Positions 1 through 7,552 of a stretch of DNA of 64,000 nucleotides are shown here, piece by piece. The stretch is from Mucilaginibacter_A sp050955045. GTDB lineage: Bacteria; Bacteroidota; Bacteroidia; Sphingobacteriales; Sphingobacteriaceae. Position 1 is the stretch's first letter. Every line of letters starts with the position of its first letter. The stretch lies in contig JBPBQV010000020.1 in NCBI GenBank assembly GCA_050955045.1, forward strand, positions 52,329 through 116,328, in the 5' to 3' direction. The notes below the pieces were generated by a model. That model was not told the origin of the DNA, made no database searches, and saw nothing but the letters and a program-made list of their open reading frames with translations. Both the position numbers and the translations under genes were made by a program.

Positions 1-88
1 CTTGATCAGCATTTTGTTTGGCTTTATTTCCACATCCGTAGAAAGTAAAAATTAAAATGAAGGACAGGAATGGGAAAAATCTTTGCAT
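1..88 (-). CDS. Lipoprotein N-terminus, probable SGNH-type esterase (partial)
   Basis: Only the first 29 codons lie in the window, reading leftward from an ATG at 88-86. The peptide begins MQRFFPFLSFILIFTFYGC, a basic-then-hydrophobic signal peptide ending in a lipobox-like FYGC, so the product is probably a lipoprotein cleaved before Cys19. The catalytic part is outside the window. The gene is divergent from a YbbA/YbbP-type ABC exporter; in many bacteria tesA-type lysophospholipase/arylesterase genes sit divergently from ybbA-ybbP, so an SGNH esterase is the best guess. That assignment rests on synteny, not on visible catalytic residues. Confidence 0.55.
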   Translation of the reverse strand, partial: MQRFFPFLSFILIFTFYGCGNKAKQNADQ

Positions 89-188
89 AAAGGCGTAACA
101 AAATTGCTGAAATAAATTCTTAAACATACCGCTGACATTTAAGTTTAGCTTTAAACGTATATTTCCACTCATTTAATATTCCTTCAGC

Positions 189-878
189 TTGAACAATATC
201 CTCAAAATAGAAAACCTCACCAAAACCTACAAAAGTGCAGGCAATACTTTAACTGTTTTAAACAATATTAATTTTTCTGTGGAAGAAGGTTCCACTTTTT
301 CCATCGTTGGCCCTTCCGGAAGCGGAAAAACAACTTTACTTGGTTTGTGTGCCGGTTTAGATCGTTCCACTTCCGGTTTGGTAGAACTTAACGGCGTTCG
401 TTTAGATAATTTAGGCGAAGATGAACGCGCTCAGGTTCGTAATCAATATGTAGGTTTTATTTTCCAGAATTTCCAACTGCTGCCAACATTAACTGCTTTA
501 GAAAACGTAATGGTTCCATTGGAGTTGCGCGGAGAGAAAAACACACGCGCCCGTTCTATGGATTTGCTGGAAAAAGTTGGTTTGGCCAATCGCAGTCACC
601 ACTATCCTACCCAACTTTCTGGTGGCGAGCAGCAGCGGATTTCTTTGGCGCGCGCGTTCTCCAATCAACCCAAAATCTTATTTGCTGATGAACCAACTGG
701 AAATTTAGACGCCGAAACCAGCGAAAAAATGGTCAAACTTTTGTTCGATTTGAACCGCGAAAGCGGAACCACTTTAATTTTGGTTACGCACGATATGGAA
801 CTGGCTTCCAAAACGCAGCGCATCATCCGCATAAAAGGCGGGAATTTAATTTCCGACGAGAAAACTGCTGCAATTTAA
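189..878 (+). CDS. ABC transporter ATP-binding protein, YbbA/LolD type
   Basis: This 229-residue ATPase has a Walker A (GPSGSGKTT, about residues 41-49), Q-loop (FIFQNFQLLP), signature LSGGEQQR, Walker B (ILFADEPTGNLD) and H-loop (LVTHD). Length and the EPTGNLDAETS block fit the LolD/MacB/YbbA group that powers FtsX-type permeases extracting substrates from the inner membrane. The only in-frame start after the upstream stop at 174-176 is a TTG at 189. It is followed 25 bases later by its permease, so the two form an operon. Substrate is unknown; the divergent esterase gene suggests envelope lipid or lipoprotein handling. A TACTTCTTTTA motif copy begins two bases after the stop. Confidence 0.93.
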   Translation: MNNILKIENLTKTYKSAGNTLTVLNNINFSVEEGSTFSIVGPSGSGKTTLLGLCAGLDRSTSGLVELNGVRLDNLGEDERAQVRNQYVGFIFQNFQLLPTLTALENVMVPLELRGEKNTRARSMDLLEKVGLANRSHHYPTQLSGGEQQRISLARAFSNQPKILFADEPTGNLDAETSEKMVKLLFDLNRESGTTLILVTHDMELASKTQRIIRIKGGNLISDEKTAAI

Positions 879-903
879 GTACTTCTTTTATCGATACTTT
901 TTA

Positions 904-3462
904 ATGAATAACGAACCTGTTAATTATAAACGGCCGATTAATTTTGGCTGGTTGCTGCAAATGGCCTGGCGCGACAGCCGCAAAAACCGTTCGCGCTTGT
1001 TCCTGTTTATTTCTTCTATTGTTTTGGGAATTGCCTCGCTGGTTGCCATCTATTCTTTTGGTTTTAATTTGAGGCAAGATATTGATAATCAGGCAGCAGA
1101 ATTAGTTGGCGCCGATTTGGTGATCTCCGGAAATAAACCGGTTTCTCCGCAGATACAGAAATTGGTTGATTCGCTTGGCGACCGAAAATCTACGCAACGC
1201 AGCTTTGTTTCGATGGTTTTGTTTACCAAAAGCCAGGGAACACGTTTGGTAGAAGTGCGCGCGCTGGAAGGCGAATTTCCGTATTACGGCTCGATAGAAA
1301 CTACACCGGTTTCAGCAGCAAAAATTTTCCGGAAAAACAAACAAGTGCTGGCCGACCGCAACCTGATGCTGCAATTTAACGCACATCCTGGCGATTCTTT
1401 AAAAATTGGAAACGTAACTTTTGCCATTGCCGGAATATTAGACAAAGCACCCGGCCAAACCAGTTTAGCTGCTTCAGTTGCGCCGGTAATTTATATGCCG
1501 ATGGCTTATTTGCAGCAAACCGGTTTGATGGCTCGTGGAAGCCGAATCAATTACAGTTACTTTTTTAAATATGACCGACCGGAAAATATTGAAAAACTAA
1601 CGCCTAAAATTGAACCGCGGCTGGATAAAGAAGATTTGAACCTGCAAACCGTAGCTTCCCAAAAAGAACAAACTTCGCGCTCTTTTGAGGATTTAACGCG
1701 TTTTCTGGCTTTGGTTGGCTTTGTGGCTTTGCTTTTAGGTTGTATTGGTGTGGCCAGTTCTATCCATATTTATGTGCGCGAAAAGCTAAAAGCCATTGCC
1801 ATAATGCGCTGTTTAGGCGTAAAATCTACTGAAGCTTTTTTGATTTATCTGATCCAGATTGTAATTATCGGCTTTATCGGTTCTGTTATTGGTGCCGCTT
1901 TAGGAACAGTTATCCAGCAATTACTGCCAATTGCTTTTAAAGATTTTCTGCCGATTGATATCACGGTCAATATTTCCTGGTCGTCCATCGGAACAGGTAT
2001 TTTGCTTGGGGTAGTTATTTCCCTGCTGTTCGCTTTGCTGCCTTTAGTTTCGGTGCGCAATATTTCCCCGCTAAATACTTTACGTATATCTGATGAATCC
2101 GCAGATACCAAACGCGATCCGCTGAAATGGTTGGTTTACGCTTTGATTCTCGCTTTCATTGTCGGCTTTACTTATCTGCAATTAAAAGACTGGAAACAAG
2201 CTATTGCTTTCACTGCGTTTGTGCTACTCGCCTTTCTGGTGCTTACCGGTTTGGCAACTTTAATTATGTGGCTACTCAAAAAGTTTTTGCCTTTGTCCTG
2301 GAGTTATCTGTTCCGGCAAGGTTTTGCCAATTTGTACCGACCAAATAATCAAACTATTATTTTGCTGGTTTCTATTGGTTTGGGTACTGCTTTTATCAGC
2401 ACTTTATTTTTTATCCAGTCGATATTATTGAGCAGGATCAATCTATCTTCCGGCGAAAGTCAACCTAATTTAATCTTATTTGATATCCAAAGCAACCAGC
2501 AAAAACAGGTGGTAGATTTAACCAGACAACAGCATTTGCCGGTGATGGGAATGGTGCCAATCGTAACCATCCGCTTGCAAGAGCTGAATGGAAAAACTGC
2601 TGAAGTTTATAAAAAAGATACTTCTTTAAAAGTTCCGAAACCAGTTTTTAGTCGGGAATATCGTGTTTCCTACCGTGATACACTGGTTTCTTCGGAGAAA
2701 ATAAACAAAGGAAACTGGATCGGCAAAGCCCAAGCAAACGCAATTATCCCAATTTCGATTGAAGAAAAATACGCTGAGAAAAACCACTTGAAACTTGGTG
2801 ATAAAATGCTGTTTAATGTACAAGGCGTAAACATGGAAACTAAAATTACCAGTTTCCGCAAAGTAAACTGGAACCGTATTCAAACCAACTTTCTGGTATT
2901 GTTTCCAAAAGGCGTTTTAGAGCAGGCACCGCAATATTTTGTGTTTACTACGCATGTGCCTTCTGCTTCGGCTTCCGCCAAATACCAACAGGCTATCGTA
3001 AAGTCTTTTCCAAATATTTCTGTTATTGATTTGGCTTTGGTACTGAAACTGCTGGATGATATTTTAGGAAAAATTAGTTTTGTGATCCGTTTTATGGCTG
3101 GTTTCAGTATTGTTACCGGTTTAATTGTGTTGGTTGCTTCCGTGCTGATCAGTAAATACCAGCGCATCCAGGAAAGTGTTTTGCTGCGGACTTTAGGTGC
3201 CAGCAAAAGACAAATTTTAATTATCACCGGACTGGAATACTTTTTCCTGGGTGCAATTGCAGCTTTAACCGGCATTTTAATTTCCGTTCCGGGAAGCTGG
3301 GCTTTGGCTAAATACAGTTTTGATATGACGTTTTCGCCGCCGTTACTGCCGGTTGTCATCCTGTTTTTTGTAGTCGCGCTGATTACTGTTTTTATCGGCC
3401 TTTTTAACAGCCGAGGTGTTTTGAACAAACCACCGCTGGAAGTATTGCGATCAGACGTTTGA
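904..3462 (+). CDS. FtsX-family ABC permease, YbbP-like (852 aa)
   Basis: A large inner-membrane permease: N-terminal transmembrane segment (about residues 32-52), a periplasmic MacB-like domain, three TM helices (about 265-390) followed by two more (about 410-460), a further helix near 490, a second large extracytoplasmic domain (about 510-700), and three C-terminal helices (about 725-840). This duplicated FtsX architecture, with the typical LGCIGVASSIHIYVREK and RTLGASKRQI coupling regions, is that of E. coli YbbP. It pairs with the ATPase immediately upstream. The energy source is ATP; the cargo is not evident. A TACTGTTTTTA copy lies in the last TM segment (3384-3394). Confidence 0.9.
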   Translation: MNNEPVNYKRPINFGWLLQMAWRDSRKNRSRLFLFISSIVLGIASLVAIYSFGFNLRQDIDNQAAELVGADLVISGNKPVSPQIQKLVDSLGDRKSTQRSFVSMVLFTKSQGTRLVEVRALEGEFPYYGSIETTPVSAAKIFRKNKQVLADRNLMLQFNAHPGDSLKIGNVTFAIAGILDKAPGQTSLAASVAPVIYMPMAYLQQTGLMARGSRINYSYFFKYDRPENIEKLTPKIEPRLDKEDLNLQTVASQKEQTSRSFEDLTRFLALVGFVALLLGCIGVASSIHIYVREKLKAIAIMRCLGVKSTEAFLIYLIQIVIIGFIGSVIGAALGTVIQQLLPIAFKDFLPIDITVNISWSSIGTGILLGVVISLLFALLPLVSVRNISPLNTLRISDESADTKRDPLKWLVYALILAFIVGFTYLQLKDWKQAIAFTAFVLLAFLVLTGLATLIMWLLKKFLPLSWSYLFRQGFANLYRPNNQTIILLVSIGLGTAFISTLFFIQSILLSRINLSSGESQPNLILFDIQSNQQKQVVDLTRQQHLPVMGMVPIVTIRLQELNGKTAEVYKKDTSLKVPKPVFSREYRVSYRDTLVSSEKINKGNWIGKAQANAIIPISIEEKYAEKNHLKLGDKMLFNVQGVNMETKITSFRKVNWNRIQTNFLVLFPKGVLEQAPQYFVFTTHVPSASASAKYQQAIVKSFPNISVIDLALVLKLLDDILGKISFVIRFMAGFSIVTGLIVLVASVLISKYQRIQESVLLRTLGASKRQILIITGLEYFFLGAIAALTGILISVPGSWALAKYSFDMTFSPPLLPVVILFFVVALITVFIGLFNSRGVLNKPPLEVLRSDV

Positions 3463-3492
3463 TAAAATATTAATCTTTTCTTAAAAAATTTT

Positions 3493-3518
3493 GTAACCAT
3501 GCTTCAAACCTTTCCGTA
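3493..3518 (+). promoter_or_regulatory. ECF-sigma-like promoter, copy 1
   Basis: GTAACC (3493-3498) and CGTA (3515-3518) are separated by 16 bases, the bipartite AAC/CGT layout typical of group IV (ECF) sigma factor promoters. The same hexamer, spacing and several spacer bases (TGCTTCAAA) recur at 5399-5424. It lies 30 bases after the YbbP stop and just before a conserved sRNA-like unit. Confidence 0.5.
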
Positions 3519-3524
3519 GAAGTA

Positions 3525-3597
3525 AGTGGTTTTAGAAATATATTGGTTAATGTTCTGTTTTAGTTAAATCCTCATCTGAAAAGGTGGGGATTTTTTT
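3525..3597 (+). ncRNA. Candidate small RNA, copy 1 of a twin pair
   Basis: The unit runs from just after the ECF-like promoter to a hairpin followed by seven T (3566-3597; AATCCTCATC / GGTGGGGATT with G-T pairs). The 43 bases at 3520-3562 are identical to 5426-5468, while the terminators have diverged in sequence but not in structure. No credible reading frame with a start codon fits the conserved block. A regulatory RNA of about 70 nt is inferred; the 5' end is estimated from the promoter and not known. Confidence 0.45.
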
Positions 3598-3718
3598 GTT
3601 GGATAAATATTACCATTATCACATTAAAATCCGTGATACCACCTCAATAAAAGAGTGTTTTTACGCTTTTCAACTCAAAAATCCATGATGACTTTTATAA
3701 AAATTAAAATCAATCATC

Positions 3719-5221
3719 ATGGATCAAGTTCTTTATTGGAACGAGGTTGCTTTAGAAGCAAATCGGGTAAGTTTTACAGACAAAGACAAAAGCGAACAAG
3801 GAGGACCAACCTTAAGTTCGCGGGCATTAGGCATTATCCATATTGCCATGCACGATGCCTATGTTGGATCATCAAATACGACTACGTTTCCAGCTTACTT
3901 AGGTAGCTTGTTGCCTATGAAGCCTGCACCAAGTTCAGCAGACCCGTCAGCCGCAGTGGCAGGAGCAGCACACACAACATTAATATCACTTTATCCAAAA
4001 CAAAAATCTTTTTTTGATAGTAAATTAAACACAATACCACATATCCTTACCGGAAAAGAACAAGGATATCAATATGGATGTATGGTTGCAAAAACTATTT
4101 TAGAATTAAGAAAAAATGATCCGGGAAATGGTGATGCCAATCCCGGTAACCCAAACGACAGGTACATACCGCATGTTGGCAAAGGAAAACATAAATCTGA
4201 TCCTGATAATGCTCAGGGATTTTTAGGTCCTTTTTATGGCGGTTCAAAATTATTTTCGGCCACTACCAGACATGCTTTGAATGCACCGCCTTTTTTGTCC
4301 ACGAATACTCCTCTTGTGTATAATGGTGATTACATAAGGGCACTTGAAAATGTGAGAGAAAAAGGTATCGCTCCTGATTTGATGGGTACTTTACCTAATC
4401 CTAACGCTAAAAGAACTGCAAATGAATCATTAATCGGTATTTTTTGGGCTTATGATGGTTCTAATAGTATTGGTACGCCTCCAAAATTGTATAATCAAAT
4501 TGTACGGGCACTGGCAATGAACAATCATGATATAAAAGATCATTCAGATCTCTCAGGAAATAAATTTTTCAAGGATGAATTTGAAAGAAATGTAAGATTG
4601 TTTGCGTTGGTAAACATTGCGTTGGCTGATGCAGGTATTTTGGCGTGGGAGCAAAAATATGTACACAATTTTTGGCGTCCGGTAATAGGCGTTAGAGAGC
4701 ATGACAAATCAATGGGTTCAACCGGTATTGGTAACAATCAAATTGATGCTCATTGCGATCCGATGTGGCTTCCTTTGGGTGCGCCAAAATCTAACAACGA
4801 TGGCAGTAAAAACTTCACCCCAGATTTTCCTGCCTATCCATCAGGCCATGCTACTTTCGGTTCTGCTTCTTTACATATTGCCCGATTATTTTTTGGTGTA
4901 GCAAAGGGAGATAAGAATAGCGATGGTTTATTTAGAAATTGTTATATTATTTCGGACGAACTTAATGGGGTTACTAAAGATAATAACGGTACGATCAGGC
5001 CATCCCACGTCAGAAACTTTCCAAATGGTTTATGGGAAATGATTATTGAAAATGCTTTAAGCAGAATTTATTTAGGTGTTCACTGGTCTTTCGATGCATT
5101 TAAAACAAACCCAGATAATGTAACTCCAGTTTTAGGGCAAAGTGTTGGTGGTGTGGATTTAGGATTAGCGATTGCAGAAGATATATTTTTCAATTCTAAA
5201 TTAACAAAATCAACTGCTTAA
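3719..5221 (+). CDS. Vanadium-dependent haloperoxidase / PAP2-related protein
   Basis: A 500-residue acid-phosphatase/vanadium-haloperoxidase fold protein. All three metal-pocket blocks are visible: a Lys and Arg in KYVHNFWRP (about 313-320), PSGHATFGSA (about 374-383) with the Ser-Gly-His, and SRIYLGVHWSFDAF (about 447-460) with Arg and the vanadate-ligand His. Members oxidise halides with H2O2, or hydrolyse phosphate esters when vanadate is replaced by phosphate; the substrate cannot be read here. No signal peptide or lipobox is present at the chosen ATG, so the protein appears cytosolic, unlike many exported relatives. It lies alone between the two ECF/sRNA-like units. Its base use looks somewhat less codon-biased than that of the flanking genes. 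Confidence 0.85.
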   Translation: MDQVLYWNEVALEANRVSFTDKDKSEQGGPTLSSRALGIIHIAMHDAYVGSSNTTTFPAYLGSLLPMKPAPSSADPSAAVAGAAHTTLISLYPKQKSFFDSKLNTIPHILTGKEQGYQYGCMVAKTILELRKNDPGNGDANPGNPNDRYIPHVGKGKHKSDPDNAQGFLGPFYGGSKLFSATTRHALNAPPFLSTNTPLVYNGDYIRALENVREKGIAPDLMGTLPNPNAKRTANESLIGIFWAYDGSNSIGTPPKLYNQIVRALAMNNHDIKDHSDLSGNKFFKDEFERNVRLFALVNIALADAGILAWEQKYVHNFWRPVIGVREHDKSMGSTGIGNNQIDAHCDPMWLPLGAPKSNNDGSKNFTPDFPAYPSGHATFGSASLHIARLFFGVAKGDKNSDGLFRNCYIISDELNGVTKDNNGTIRPSHVRNFPNGLWEMIIENALSRIYLGVHWSFDAFKTNPDNVTPVLGQSVGGVDLGLAIAEDIFFNSKLTKSTA

Positions 5222-5398
5222 GCGTAACAAAAAATTTCGCCTTATTATAGTTCTGAATTGCAATTTGATCTTTTGGATCAAGCATTTTCAATCGTTTCAA
5301 ACCAATAAAATCTAACACCAATTTTACACCGATAAAAGAAGCATCAACCTTTTCCCTCGAAAACTATTTTCCATAAAATAAATATTTTTCAGAAACCT

Positions 5399-5424
5399 GT
5401 AACCTTGCTTCAAATGATGTCGTA
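5399..5424 (+). promoter_or_regulatory. ECF-sigma-like promoter, copy 2
   Basis: GTAACC (5399-5404), a 16-base spacer and CGTA (5421-5424) repeat the arrangement at 3493-3518. The spacer shares TGCTTCAAA with copy 1. Confidence 0.5.
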
Positions 5425-5430
5425 CAAGTA

Positions 5431-5507
5431 AGTGGTTTTAGAAATATATTGGTTAATGTTCTGTTTTAATTAAATCCCTGCTTTGCAAAAGGCAGGGATT
5501 TTTTTTG
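5431..5507 (+). ncRNA. Candidate small RNA, copy 2 of a twin pair
   Basis: This follows the second ECF-like promoter and ends in a strong intrinsic terminator (5472-5507; AAATCCCTGC / GCAGGGATTT stem, then eight T). The core is identical to copy 1 over 43 bases. It accounts for most of the 390-base gap 5222-5611, which otherwise holds two copies of the dispersed TAAAAGAAGCA-type motif (5333 and 5545). Confidence 0.45.
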
Positions 5508-5611
5508 ATCAATTATTTTCTACACTAATTCTACTATTTTGGAATGCTGTTTTTATCGCCTAAAAATCATCAACTAAGTTTTTAATAGGAGAATTTCTAT
5601 TACTTTTAGCC

Positions 5612-6790
5612 ATGCGTTTTTTCTTATATTTCTGGCTGATAATAATTGTTCCTGTAATTTCTTTTGCACAAACCGGCACCATCACCGGAAAAGTTACCGC
5701 AATCGATACTAAAAGTCCGTTGGCAAAAGCAAGTGTGTTTTTAAGTAACGCTACTTTCGGAACAGTTACTGCGGATGACGGAACTTTCACCCTAAATGGC
5801 GTAAAACCCGGCCAGTACGAACTGGTAGTTTCGATTTTAGGTTACGAGAATTTTTCGCAAAGTATATTGGTTGGAGAAAAACCGCAACAATTGGTTATCG
5901 AAATGATTCCGCGACCCATCCAGATGAAAGAAGTAATCATCACCACAAACGTTAATTGGAAAAAAAATTATGCTTTGTTTGTGAAGGATTTTATCGGCAC
6001 TTCTGCCAATTCCAAGTTGTGCAAAGTCATCAATCCGCATTCGGTAAATCTAATTTATCATAAAAAAACACAAACGCTGGAAGCTTCTACGGATGAATTT
6101 CTGGTAGTCGAAAATAAAGCTTTGGGTTACCGCGTGCGTTTTTTGGTCAATCAATTTTCAAGCAATTCACTCACGAATGAAATCCGGTATTCCGGACAGG
6201 TTTTGTTTGAGGAACTGAAAGGAAGCAAAACACAATTGCAAAAATGGAAACTAAAACGACAGGAAGCTTATTATGGTTCGAGTATGCATTTTTTCCGGTC
6301 GCTTTCTCGCCAGAACTTGCAGCAACAAGGTTTCGTAATGTATCAATTGCAGCGAAAACCTAATCCAAAACGTTTGCCGGAAGCTTTGATCCGGCAAAAA
6401 TATGAACAGTTTAACGGAAGCAATAACCGCGATTCTGTAAATTACTGGAACCAGATGGCACAACAGCCGCGCTTTATTGAAAACCTGTTTAAAGAGCCGT
6501 TGAAAATAGAAGATGTGTTGCGAAATACAGATCAGGCAGGATTATTTGCGCTTACTTTTCCTGATTTGCTGTATGTGGTTTATACCAACAAGCATGATGA
6601 AAAAATTACAAACGATATTTACCGTCCGCTGAATATGGAAAATTATGCGGTAAGCTTGATTAATTTGTTTAAGCCATATGCTTTGTTTGATTTAAACGGC
6701 GTGGTGGTTTCGCAACAAAGCACCTTATTTGAAGGAGATTGGGCCAACGATAAACTGGCCGAACTGGTTCCGGTAGATTATACGCCATAA
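5612..6790 (+). CDS. Secreted protein with carboxypeptidase-regulatory-like domain
   Basis: A 392-residue protein with a cleavable signal peptide (MRFFLYFWLIIIVPVISFAQ, cleavage near residue 20) and then a CarboxypepD_reg-like beta-sandwich (about residues 22-105, beginning TGTITGKVTAIDTKSPLAKASV, typical of Bacteroidota surface proteins). The rest (110-392) is a soluble domain without recognisable catalytic motifs. Such proteins usually face the periplasm or outer membrane, but no TonB box or beta-barrel is visible. Its stop TAA (6788-6790) is also the first three bases of a TAAAAGAAGCA motif copy. Function is unknown. Confidence 0.75.
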   Translation: MRFFLYFWLIIIVPVISFAQTGTITGKVTAIDTKSPLAKASVFLSNATFGTVTADDGTFTLNGVKPGQYELVVSILGYENFSQSILVGEKPQQLVIEMIPRPIQMKEVIITTNVNWKKNYALFVKDFIGTSANSKLCKVINPHSVNLIYHKKTQTLEASTDEFLVVENKALGYRVRFLVNQFSSNSLTNEIRYSGQVLFEELKGSKTQLQKWKLKRQEAYYGSSMHFFRSLSRQNLQQQGFVMYQLQRKPNPKRLPEALIRQKYEQFNGSNNRDSVNYWNQMAQQPRFIENLFKEPLKIEDVLRNTDQAGLFALTFPDLLYVVYTNKHDEKITNDIYRPLNMENYAVSLINLFKPYALFDLNGVVVSQQSTLFEGDWANDKLAELVPVDYTP

Positions 6791-6808
6791 AAGAAGCATC
6801 TGGCAAAA

Positions 6809-7357
6809 TTACGCTTCGGTTTCCGGTTCCTGTTCCTGCTGTTTTCTGAACTGGTTACGCTGCCAGGAAATCCGTGCTTTCCGTTCCCGAACGTTACTGA
6901 TCAGGGTTTTGTAATGAACCAGATACGTAATCAGCAAAGCAATTAAACAACCACCGATAACGCCGGAAGCTCTTTCTACCGCTACCTGCCAGAAATATCG
7001 TCCCGATTCATGAATACAGATAATTACCACTGAAGCCAGCGCAGAACGTGTAGCAACCTGCAGTTTCAGCAATTCGCATATCACCAGCACAATTACTACA
7101 CCCAAACAAATCATAATCAATGCCGGTGGATGGATAAAAAATAAAAGTAAACCCGTGCTCGCTCCTACCAGATTGGCTTTAATGCGTACTTCGGCCAAAG
7201 TAATCGCATCTTTTCCTTCGGGAGAAAGCACTAATAAAATGGAAACCATACTCCATGCACCACTTTCCGGATAAGCACGGTAAATTATAAAACCAATGAT
7301 TGCGCCGATCAGGCATTTTAAAATGTACAGTAAAAAATCTATTTGTTTCTGATCCAT
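6809..7357 (-). CDS. FUSC-like small membrane protein
   Basis: The 182-residue product has about five hydrophobic segments (10-27, 36-48, 62-100 in two spans, 108-122, 133-152) and a basic then acidic tail (QEQEPETEA). The pattern and the first block (LKCLIGAIIGFIIYRAYPESGAWSMVSILLVL) resemble the half-size FUSC/aromatic acid exporter family. Such proteins are thought to form inner-membrane efflux channels, but a single short copy gives no substrate. It is convergent with the preceding gene, 18 bases apart. Confidence 0.65.
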   Translation of the reverse strand: MDQKQIDFLLYILKCLIGAIIGFIIYRAYPESGAWSMVSILLVLSPEGKDAITLAEVRIKANLVGASTGLLLFFIHPPALIMICLGVVIVLVICELLKLQVATRSALASVVIICIHESGRYFWQVAVERASGVIGGCLIALLITYLVHYKTLISNVRERKARISWQRNQFRKQQEQEPETEA

Positions 7358-7539
7358 GCAAAATTGCTAAGCGGCTTTTTAAATTTGAACAACCTTTTGT
7401 CTGCTTGATTAAACCTGATTTTAAAATCCTAAGATTTATGTGCTAAAAGAAGCATTACTTCAGCGTCAAAATTAGCTATTAAACGTAATATTCCTGTATC
7501 TATCCTGCTCAAATAACGTAAATTATGCCTGATAAAACG

Positions 7540-7547
7540 TACCTTTG
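7540..7547 (+). promoter_or_regulatory. Bacteroidota -7 element of the ABC-F gene
   Basis: TACCTTTG matches TAnnTTTG and lies only five bases before the ATG at 7553, so the transcript would start at or next to the initiation codon. No clear TTG -33 element is present at the usual 19-21-base spacing. Confidence 0.4.
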
Positions 7548-7552
7548 CGGCA

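Noticed and set aside
2880..3500. 206-codon minus-strand frame inside the YbbP-like permease gene
   Set aside because: The sense strand encodes conserved permease TM helices throughout; the antisense product has no recognisable domain.
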